Shown here in pieces: positions 45,301 to 57,300 of a stretch of 64,000 nucleotides of DNA. The translations under genes were made by a program, and so were the position numbers. Where the stretch lies: NCBI GenBank assembly GCA_964017045.1, contig OZ024807.1, positions 8,537,481 to 8,601,480 on the forward strand. Reading direction: 5' to 3'. The stretch comes from Omphiscola glabra (Eukaryota > Mollusca > Gastropoda > Lymnaeidae). Below the pieces are notes generated by a model. It had not been told where the DNA came from. It ran no database searches and saw nothing but the letters and a program-made list of their open reading frames with translations. How positions within the stretch are numbered: the first letter of the stretch is position 1; each line of letters begins with the position of its first letter.

Positions 45301-48300
45301 ATCTTGCCACAGGGTGAGAACCTTTTGTCCAAAGGCTTGCTAGGAGGAATGATGGCATTTTGATCACTTATCTTACAGACCTGTTTACCCTCAAACTCTG
45401 AAATTCGTACAACATCGTCACAAAATGGTTCAATACATTATCTTAATAGTAAAAAATAAACATACAGTATATATAATGTATACATCTTAAAATCGTACAT
45501 TGTACACCAAAAGCGTAAGAGTAAACAGGTCTGATGTTATGACTGCTTAATTTGGTAGCAATGCATTTTCAAAGTGGTAAATAATAAATATCTGAAGTAA
45601 AAGTTGTTGTTTTTTTAATGCACACGTTTTAATTCATTGAAAAGGGACACAATAATGACAGACAAGATCATTCTTTAGTATTTGCAATATCCCATAAATT
45701 TTTTTTTTTTTTTTTAAACAAAACAAACAATTTGAATATATTCTGGTAACTTTAACTTTTTTTGCATGTGTTTGTGTGTAAGCAGCTGATTTTTGATCCC
45801 ATAAAATAGGTGACTGCCATATTCCATCTTTGGCGTGAAATTTTATACTCAGTATTTAGCCCATGTGTAAGAACACCTTCGTTTCTTGTGTAACTGGTCC
45901 ATTCCACCTGGCTGTTTACTCGTTGATAGGGATGGCTGGAACACCTGCCCTACCTGTATAACTGGTCCATTCCACCTGGCTGTTTACTCGTTGATAGGGA
46001 TGGCTGGAACACCTGCCCTAACTGGTCCATTCCACCTGGCTGTTTACTTGTTGATAGGGATGGCTGGAACACCTGCCCTACCTGTCTAACTGGTCCATTC
46101 CACCTGGCTGTTTACTCATTGATGGGGATGACCCAGAAAAATTCAAATATGTCATTTTGGTTGAGAAGCTAGTATTTACCCCCTGTGTTAGAACACCTGC
46201 CTTACCTGTCTAACCTGTCCATTTTCCACATGGCTATTACCCATTGATGGAGATGGCCCAGGCATATTCTAACCAACTACCTTTTGGTTGAGAAGCTACA
46301 CAACCATTGCGCCACCAGCTGACATAAGTTCAATGTTAATTTCAGCTACAAAATAAAAGTTCTTCCACTTGGATGAATCGCATGTGAATAAACATGTTTG
46401 AAACACCACCCACCGCCATGAGTCACAAGATTGTTTTGTAGGCCAACTTTGGTGAAATAAAATTATTCAGTACCGTTAGTGCATAAAAGCTGGACATTTC
46501 TTATAAAAAATTTTCTTTGGAGGCTTTTCTATTTGAAAGCAAAAAGACAACCAGCCTCAATTACTGTTTCAGATTCTGCAGCTCAAATCCCAACTTGCTG
46601 AGCTAAACCTGGCCATTAAAGAATCTCCCACCCAGAGACAAATGAGGTGACAGACTATATCCCTCTTAGCTTTTCTAACTTATTCCAACTTGGCTTTTCT
46701 AACTTATTCCATCTTAGCTCTTCTAACTTATTCCATTTTAGCTTTTCAAACTTATTCCAGCTTATCTTTTCTAACATATTCCATCTTAGATTTTCTAACT
46801 TATTCCATCTTATCTTTTCTAACTTATTCCAACTTAGCTTTTCTAACTAATTCCATATTAGGTTTTCTAACTTATTCCAGCTTAGCTTTTCTAACTTATT
46901 CCAACTTAGCTTTTCTAACTTATTCCATCTTAGCTTTTCTAACTTGTTCCATCTTAGCTTTTCTAACTTGTTCCATCTTAGCTTTTCTAACTTATTCCAT
47001 CTTAGCTTTTCTAACTTATTCCATCTTAGATTTTCTAACTTATTCCATCTTAGCTTTTCTAACTTATTCCAACTTGGCTTTTCTAACTAATTCCATATTA
47101 GATTTTCTAACTTATTCCAGCTTAGCTTTTCTAACTTATTCCAACTTAGCTTTTCTAACTTATTCCATCTTAGCTTTTCTAACTTGTTCCATCTTAGCTT
47201 TTCTAACTTGTTCCATCTTAGCTTTTCTAACTTATTCCATCTTAGCTTTTCTAACTTATTCCAATTTGCTTCTCTGAATATCAACTGAACCTCTCAACTT
47301 AATCTTATAACTTTTTGTAATCCGTTTATTAACTTTTCCTATACTCTACTACTTAACTCTAATCACTCTGACCTGAGGCTATTTCTCTAAACTGCTTTTT
47401 AAAATTTAGGTATGAAAAAAAAAAGTCAATGAATTACCTGCGTTCATTCCTTTGCTCATCAGGTTTGACTTTTCTAAACTTTGTGAGAAAATGCTTGATG
47501 AGGTCTGTGACCTTGAGAAGCATGTGAACATGACCTTGTTACAGCTGATCATTGAGACTTTTCTCAGCCCGGCAGAAGAAGTTTTGAAACTTAAGAAAGT
47601 GGCGTTTATACAGGTATGGTATCTTTTTATACAGGTGTGGCGGCTTTGTACAGGTGCAGTGGCATTTTCGTATGCACTTAAACTTATCATGCAAAATGTT
47701 TTCTCTAAAGTCTATGCTGGCCAAGGACAAAGGTTATTTTTTTTAAAGATTAGAAATATTACTCACAGCCAACACCATTATACCATTAATCTGTACACAA
47801 GAGCTATACCATTAATTTTTTAAGTTCATGATTATTGTTGTTAAATTGTATGTACCACGCTATAGAAAACTACCAATAATAATAATAATATGTACACAAG
47901 AGCTATACAATTAATCTATACACAAGAGCTGTACCATTAATCTACACACAAGAGTTGTAGAGCTGTATTTGTACCTATATTTTTAGCATTACTAGGCTAA
48001 TTCAATCTGTCACTCAGGTTAAAAGTGCTTGTAACTTGCCTAGTTATGTATCTAAGAGCTGTGTGTTCTGTAAATAAGATAATAGAAGATAAAATAAGAA
48101 AAGAGAAGATACTTTTATTGATCCGAGTACATAGAAATTTGATTTCTTTATTCATTTTTTTTTTAGTCCTGAAAAGCCTTGCGTCAGTTTTTTTGTTGTT
48201 CCTTAAAAATTAGTCTGTAGCAAGACTTTTGTGGAATAATTATGCAGTATAAATAACTGTTGAGTTCTTTAAAATAAAAAATTGATTGAATTGTAAAAAA

Positions 48301-51300
48301 AGAGTATAGTATTCCCTATTATAGAATGCCGCAGCTCAATACTCAGACCCTCACATGACCCGGGTCAGCAAGTTTACAACATACACAGAGCACATCTGTC
48401 ACATAGCTACGCTGGTGGCCGCAAGTTCTACGGACAGTTCAAGTAAGCTGGTGACTTTTATAGATGGTATTTACTTGTATAGTTTCGCTGATCTGTGGCT
48501 GGGTCTTCTGGTTGCTCTGTAATTCTGCATTTCCTCTGAACATTTAAATTTAATCACGTTTAAAATTGTGTGGATAAAATAAAATTTTATTTGCATCACA
48601 TTGGATTGTAATCATTATCATCTGTAGTGCTGCAGCCCATGGGGGAGGACCCAGCCCGCTCCACCACACCATTCCATTCTGATCGATCCGTGACTTTCGA
48701 CCTCCAACTGCAGACCTCCATCTGGTGTGAGTCCTTCTCTACATGGGCAATCTATCTCAGTCTTGGTCTATCAGTGAGCCGTCTGTCCTTAGGTTTCTTG
48801 CCTGTTTATCACTTTTTACGCTCTTCAATCCGGCATCCTCTAATGGGGCCCTGTGCAGCACAGCCTGTCCTTTTTTTATTTGATCCGACTATGGGTCGGT
48901 CTTTGAACAGTTGTTATATCTCTTGGTGTGTACGGATTCTCCGTCGATCATTATCTGTCATTGAACCGTATATCTTCCTGAAGATTTCCCTCTCCCCATT
49001 GGATTGTATAGAACCATACAAAGTATTGTTATTTGGAGGGTTGGTAGTTAAGGGTTGATATTTAAGGGTTGATATGTGGAGGTTGGGTTGGGGGGTGGGG
49101 AGGAAGTTGTTTTGGATCTTGTAGTGTTTGGAAACAGGGCTAACATAATTGGGAGGGGGTTTGGGAAGAGAGGCCGGGAAGGCGACCAAGAAAACCATTA
49201 TTAATGGTAGGTGATGTCTTAAAATAATGATACGGGATGTTTTACATTAATGACAGGTGATGGTTTGCATTCATCACGAGTGATTGCTTGCATGAATGGT
49301 ATTGGTGATGTTTTAAATTAATGATTAGTGAGTGCACATTAATGATAAGGGATATTTAACATTAGTGATAAGTGATGGTTTGCATTAATGATAAGTAATG
49401 GTTGACAGTAATGATAAGTAACGGTTGACAGTAATGATAAGTAATGGTTGACAGTAATGATAAGTAAGGGTTGACAGTAATGATAAGTAATGGTTGACAG
49501 TAATGATAAGTAATGGTTGACAGTAATGATAAGTAATGGTTGACAGTAATGATAAGTAATGGTTGACAGTAATGATAAGTAATGGTTGACAGTAATGATA
49601 AGTAATGGTTGACAGTAATGATAAGTAATGGTTGACAGTAATGATAAGTAATGGTTGACAGTAATGATAAGTAATGGTTGACAGTAATGATAAGTAATGG
49701 TTGACAGTAATGATAAGTGATGGTTTACAGGTGATCTTGTTCTATAAATGTCTCGTGGATGTTTTTCTGCTCATTGGTTAAAAAAAACCTGATGCCCACT
49801 ACCAAATAAATCTACTTTGAATCAGTAACAAGTCCACATAAACAAAAGCTGTGTGTGGGACAAAGTGAAGAGAAGTGCATTCAGCACTTGTACCAAAGTG
49901 AAGGGAAGTGCATTCAGCACTTGTACCAAAGTGAAGGGAAGTGCATTCAGCACTTGTACCAAAGTGAAGAGAAGTGCATTCAGCACCTGTACGCATACCC
50001 TCCCACCCAAAATGAAGAAAAAAACACCAGATGTCATGCAGCTAACAAGATCTACCCTGTGCTGGCACATAATCTTTATGGCCCAAGACCATCACCCCTT
50101 ATGCTCCCTGGTGGTCACTGTCAGCCTGCTGCATAATCTGGGTCCAGCTATGTTGGTTTTTATCAGTGTAAGACTTTCCCCCTTTCCCCGATGTCAAATC
50201 CCCTCATGAAGTTGCACTACTCTTTCCATTAATGCTGGAGTCTGGTGGCACATGCAAAAATGACAAAAAGTTAAAATCTCACTGTGTCTTTGTTTTGTAG
50301 AGGTTCGAGAGATATTGACTGCCGTCAAGGGGCTGGAATCCATTGACCCAGAGATAACTCCTGCGGTCGTCATGAACTGCCAAGACCCGAGCAGCAGGTC
50401 GTCAAACAAGCACCTCAACCGCATCCTCGAAAGATGGCTGCGAGAGGTCAAGGTCATTACAGATGCCATCGATACCATCGTGGACCCCAGGGTCCTGATG
50501 GACATGAGTGGTCAGTAGCATTTTGTTTCTGTAAAAAAATTTAGTTATAACTTATTGAATGTATTGAGAACATCAGTAGGTGACTGAATGCAGCTTTCAA
50601 ATTATAACATTGCAAATTTACATTCGAATTTTTTAAAATAGGAATCTAAACAAAGTAACAAATGACTTACAATTTAAAAAAAAAGTAACCCGACATGAAA
50701 TTTTAAAAAAATAATTTTTTATATTAATTTCAAATTTCTCAAACACGACTTTTAAAACTTAATTTTGTCCTGATGTGGTGATTTTTTTGGCCTAAAAATA
50801 AATTCTTTGAATGTTTGTATGACTATTAATAAAAATGTAATGGGAAAATGTAAAAATGAGTCAATGGTAATTTAAAAAAAAAAAAAAAAAAAAGCTAAAC
50901 TTTCTTTGTTAGAGAGCTTGTTGGCTAAAGAAATAGAAGAATTCAAGAAGATGGTTGGCGGCCCGCAGGCCGAGCTGGTCAAGTTCTACATGAGAGTGAA
51001 AGGTTTAGTGGAGCGCCCGATGGCCATGGCTGAGCGTCTGGTGGATGAAAACAGCGACCCTATCTATCGCAATGGTCTCCGCTGTTTCGTACAGGCGTTG
51101 GCTGAAAGTAAGAAACATGTTTGTAAACTCAAATACAAGTGACACTGATGATTTGCATCTGCTGTTAAAATGTTTACAGATAGAGATTTTTATACAGATA
51201 GAGATTTTTATGCAGATAGAGATTTTTATACAGATAGAGATTTTTATACCGATAGAGATTTTTATACTTTATACAGATAGAGATTTTTATACAGATAGAG

Positions 51301-54300
51301 ATTTTTATACAGATAGAGATTTTTATACAGATAGAGATTTTTATACTTTATACAGATAGAGATTTTTATACTTTATACAGATAGAGATGTTTATACTTTA
51401 TACAGATAGAGATTTTTATACTTTATACAGATAGAGATTTTTATACAGATAGAGATTTTTATACTTTATACAGATAGAGATTTTTATACAGATAGAGATT
51501 TTTTATACAGATAGAGATTTTTTATACAGATAGAGATTTTTATACAGATAGAGATTTTTATACAGATAGAGATTTTTATACAGATAGAGATTTTTATACA
51601 GATAGAGATTTTTTATGCAGATAGAGATTTTTATACAGATAGAGATTTTTATACAGATAGAGATTTTTATATCTCAACTTGCTAGCATTACTATGTGCCA
51701 TGATAATGGCTATGCCAACCCACTGTCCATTTATCTGTAGTTGGCCAACACTGTCCAATTATCTGTCGCTGGCCAACACACTGTCCAATTATGCGTAGCT
51801 GGTCAATACACTGTCCAAATATCTTTAGCTGGTCAACACACTGTCCAATTACCTTTAGCTGGCCAACACACTGTCCAATTACCTGTAGCTGGCCAACACA
51901 CTGCAACACAACTGAACACTCAACTCCAACACGGAATCTCTGGAATGTCCAACACAGAATCTCTCAACACATTAATTTTCCTCTCTATATTCACCTTACA
52001 TGTGTGAACCAATTGCACCACAGAATGACTACCAAACCAAATAACAAACAGTGTCATTCCAAACACAGTCACAAAACAGGTCCTAACGCACTGCTCGGAG
52101 AAAAACTTTGATTCTTTTTTCATTTAAATTTCCTTAAACACGCCATTCCAATGTTAGTTTTGATATGTGTATGAAAGAACTGCATGATTCCTAGGAGTGT
52201 CTGAGGCAGACGTTGTGTGCAGGGAGCTCCTTCAGACTGCACACCCGAACACCAAACAGTTCGATACGGTGGAGAGGAGACTGGCCATGGTCCAGGAGTC
52301 ACTGAGAGGTCTGAGGGACGGTCTTGACGCCAGGGCACACCCTCACCTGTTGAGCCATCAGAGGTTGCTGTTTAAATACAGGCCAACCACAGCACAAGGT
52401 CTGTGCACTAAGTTATCTTATTCATATGGGCTTGTCATTTGTTGAGCCATCAGAGGTTGCTGTTTAAATTCAGGCCAACCACAGCACAAGGTCTGTGCAC
52501 TAAGTTATCTTATTCATATGGGCTTGTCATTTAGGTAAAAAATGAAAGAAAAGAGGGAAAGAAAATTGCACCTATGTATGTAATTCATTTTGTTAAAAAT
52601 GATAGCATCAATAGTATGGACTGGAAATTTCATGTTTTAGTTATAAATTAAACATGTCCTAAAAAATTTTTTTTTTCGTATAAATCCTTCATTTGCATTT
52701 TTTATTTTTTAAAAAATATTAATATTCTAATGCCCCACCCGTCTTTAATCCGCAGATTTATGTCACCAACTATTTTTCAAAAACACAACAAAAAAAAATT
52801 AGGCACCAAACGTACTTGTGATATTTTTTACAAATCTCATTTAGCGCAGTTATTGGGAATTTTATTTAGTAAAATCAGTGTTATCATATTTCTTTCCTTG
52901 AAAAACAGGACAAACTGATGTTGAGGCTGGGGGGTGGGGTTGAAAATTTGAAAGCATGTGTTGATACCTGCATCAAGTCTATGTGCCAAGTTTCATCTCG
53001 ATAGGTTGATGGGAAATGGGTCAGTAAGCCATCCGAAGATTTTTGCCTGGGAAATGGGTCAATAAGCCATCCGAAGATTTTAAAATAAAGGATTTAAAAA
53101 CGATTTTTCAATTTATATGCTAATAAAGATCTATTATAGAATCTTGAGCATTTATTCTGATAGACTTGTAATCAAGGGCATCATTTCAGGTTTGGGAGGG
53201 GGTGTGGGTGAGGGGGGGGGAGTCAAAACCAAAAACTTGGTCGGCTTGTTAAGTTGTTATTGCCTGAGGTGCCACAGTACATAGCAAAATAAAATAAAAC
53301 CTGCAAGTTCAGGTGTGGGGGGGGGGGAGGGGCAAATGCCCTACCCAGATGACGTCCCTGCTTGTAATGTGACCTACGGAGCTCATCTCAATTAAAGCCA
53401 TACCCTATCTATTGCAGTGTTCAACGGAGAAAATAAATTAAAAGCTTTTTTTTATTTGGAGAATTAGGTTAATCATTTTTGGAACTGTGCACATGTTATA
53501 TAATGTGAAGGTGGGTAGGAGTGCGTTATCATTTTGTTATATATTATGTAGGTGGGGGGGGGGGTTAGAAAGCTATGTTGTATGACAATTATTTTTATTT
53601 GTTGCTTATTATTAATTCTTGATTTGCTAAATATTTCTGCTTCTGAAATTTAGGAAAATAGCATAGATTATTAAAAGGGAGGTGTTATACTCAGTTGGCT
53701 GGGAATGACGCTCAACGTTATTCCCAGCCGACTGTGAGTAATCACTCGGTTATTAAAAACTAAAATGTATTTTTTTTGCTTACAATAATTAATTTGCACA
53801 GTTTTGTAAAAAAATAATTTCTGGCTTTTTTGCTTGAAATTTGCTTGTTTCTGCTTGTCTTACACTTTGGGGGGTGGGGGTGGGCTGGTTGAAAGATATG
53901 TTATATAATATTAGTTTGGGCGGTTAATGGAAATGTTATATAATATTAGGGTGGGCGATGAATGGAAATTGGAAATGTTATATAATATTAGGGTGGGCGG
54001 TGAATGGAAATTGGAAATGTTATATAATATTAGTGTGGGCGGTGAATGGAAATTGGAAATGTTATATAATATTAGGGTGGGCGGTGAATGGAAATTGGAA
54101 ATGTTATATAATATTAGGATGGGCGGTGAATGGAAATTGGAAATGTTATATAATATTAGGGTGGGCGGTGAATGGAAATTGGAAATGTTATATAATATTA
54201 GGGTGGGCGGTGAATGGAAATTGGAAATGTTATATAATATTAGGGTGGGCGGTGAATGGAAATTGGAAATGTTATATAATATTAGGGTGGGCGGTGAATG

Positions 54301-57300
54301 GAAATTGGAAATGTTATATAATATTAGGGTGGGCGGTGAATGGAAATTGGAAATGTTATATAATATTAGGGTGGGCGGTGAATGGAAATTGGAAATGTTA
54401 TATAATATTAGGGTGGGCGGTGAATGGAAATTGGAAATGTTATATAATATTAGGGTGGGCGGTGAATGGAAATTGGAAATGTTATATAATATTAGGGTGG
54501 GCGGTGAATGGAAATTGGAAATGTTATATAATATTAGGGTGGGCGGTGAATGGAAATTGGAAATGTTATATAATATTAGTGTGGGCGGTGAATGGAAATT
54601 GGAAATGTTATATAATATTAGGATGGGCGGTGAATGGAAATTGGAAATGTTATATAATATTAGGGTGGGCGGTGAATGGAAATTGGAAATGTTATATAAT
54701 ATTAGGGTGGGCGGTGAATGGAAATTGGAAATGTTATATAATATTAGGGTGGGCGGTGAATGGAAATTGGAAATGTTATATAATATTAGGGTGGGCGGTG
54801 AATGGAAATTGGAAATGTTATATAATATTAGTGTGGGCGGTGAATGGAAATTGGAAATGTTATATAATATTAGGATGGGCGGTGAATGGAAATTGGAAAT
54901 GTTATATAATATTAGGATGGGTGGTGAATGGAAATTGGAAATATTATATAACGTTATTTGGGGTAGGGGACTGGGTAAAAAATGTCATACTTTTGTGTTG
55001 TGTAATATTGGCACCGCCCCTTTTCCTTATGCAGTAAAACTGAAGCAAGAGAGGAAAAAGCTAAAAAATGTGGAAGCAAAGAAAAAAACTGTGAAGGCAG
55101 ATTTGAAACTGAAAGATGAGTGGACAGAGAAACCGGACCCCATTTCAAAGACAGCCCAAGAAGGTATTCAGTAAACATGCAAATTATCCCTGTAACACAC
55201 AGTCATTTTCAAATCTTCACTTCCAGACCGGTTTCACAAAAATATCATTTTTTTTGTTGTTTTTTTTAAAACACGTGCTGCATGACGCCAATGCTATCTT
55301 CTTGAGATTAATTCAGTCGGTGTCTGAGTTTTGACTGAAACAAAACATAAAAAGAATTAACATTGCTGGCAGAAAGCAACCAACTGCTTGAAAACTATAA
55401 TAAAAAATTAATTTAAAAAAAAAAAAAAAAAAAAAAGGGTTTAAAGGAAGAAATGAAAGACGAACATGAAACATGGAACACATGTTATAAAGGGCTAGTT
55501 TGCTCACCTTAATGATCAGAGTGCATACAAATTTTTTTGGGTCTTTTTGCATCTAAAATGCTGCTGTTAATTCATGAATAAATCATACAAACAAACTTAC
55601 ATAAAAATCATGATTGTGTCCCACTGGAAGGAGAGCTTTTGTAGCATCGCTATTTGATAGGAGTTAAAAAAAATGAAGGAGCTGTCGTTCTCAACCTTCC
55701 TAATGCTGCAACCCTTTAATACAGTTTCTCATGGCGACCCCCAACCACAAAATTATTTTTGTTGCTACTTCATAACTGTGGTGTATATGTGTTTCTGGAT
55801 GGTCTTAGGCGACCCCCGGTGAAGGGGGATTCGACCCCCAAAGGGGTCACAACCCACAGGTTGAGAACCGCTGTTATAGAGAGTAAAGCCTGTCACTGTG
55901 AAACGGAACTATTTGGTGCTACCGGCTTTTGAAGGCGCACAGTGTCCTCAGAGCTACTGCAGCTATCACAGATTTGATTGTGGTATTGTTAAAAAATTCC
56001 AAGGTTAGATTGTTTAAATTGCTCTGAGGTCAGCTTTGTTTTAAGCTCTTGAAATTACCGTATCTGTGCTGACAGCTTTTCAATAGTGGCCAATAATCTA
56101 CATTTTCTTAAAATTGACAGTGTCGGCTGGGGCGAGCTGGGACGTTTATCATGGAGCAACACCTTCAGAGACACCAGGTCCAACTGGCTACAAAAAGAAC
56201 AATCACACACCTGCTCAGGTTTCAGCTCAGTCTCTAGCATCTGGTGCAATACAATCAGAATACTATCCGCAGGTTTCAAATCCTGGTATCAAAACAATGG
56301 ACCTGGGAACAGACCCGCAAGCATCAAATACCCATCGAAAACCAAAGATGGCCGCACTTGACTCTCTCAGCTTTCCTGGGTTGTTCCAAGAAAAGGAGTT
56401 GGAAGGAGGTTAGTATCGGACTTGGTGTATTGTTTTGTCACACCATCAGAGATCAAATAATGTTAAACATTGTGTGATTTTGTCGGCCTCACTTTCAGTC
56501 TGGTTAACAAGCTGTGACATTGTCAGCCTCACTTTCAGTCTGGTTAACAAGCTGTGACATTGTCAGCCTCACTTTCAGTCTGGTTAACAAGCTGTGACAT
56601 TGTCAGCCTCACTTTCAGTCTGGTTAACAAGCTGTGACATTGTCAGCCTCACTTTCAGTCTGGTTAACAAGCTGTGACATTGTCAGCCTCACTTTCAGTC
56701 TGGTTAACAAGCTGTGACATTGTCAGCCTCACTTTCAGTCTGGTTAAGCTGTGACATTGTCAGCCTCACTTTCAGTCTGGCATTAAGTTTAAATGTAACT
56801 ACTTGTTCAGTATGTGAGTATTCTTATATTGGCTTTGGGCTATTAAAGTGTTATCTATTTTTTAAGGAATTTTCTTTCCATCTCCCTTTGAAGCTTAACT
56901 AACAATACAATACTATGTTGCACATCTCAGGGCCAACCGCAGAAATTTTTGGGCTCGTCAAGAATCTGGTCTCTGCCTGTGGTGCCAGAGAACAGAAACT
57001 TGTGCATGAGATGACCCACAGCCTTCTGAGCTGGACCAACCATGTGACAGAGAATGCAGCTGTTCTAATGGCTCACTGCCCCAACATTACTAGGGAAAAG
57101 TTTGTAATTTCTCAAAATTAATTTTATACTGGAACTAATGTTACATTCTTGCGTGTTTAACAAAATTATTTTACCCAATATCTAAATGCTCTGATTTCTA
57201 GGGTTTCAAAGTGTTAAATGTTGGATGTCCTTGTTGAAATGAGATTAACTGAGATTGCGCAATATCGAAAGGATCTGATTCTAGGGTTTCAAAGTGTTAA

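Noticed and set aside
44771..45343. 190-codon frame covering a 24-bp array and exon 6
   Set aside because: Only 45167-45313 has acceptor, donor and phase agreement with neighbouring exons; the rest is array.
48627..49058. 143-codon frame in the intron after exon 9
   Set aside because: Complex-looking sequence but no splice sites in phase and no recognisable domain; may be part of an unidentified repeat.
53958..55037. 359-codon frame (GNWKCYIILGWAVN repeats)
   Set aside because: A second frame of the same 42-bp array; only the frame that joins exon 13 was kept, as a finding rather than as a gene.
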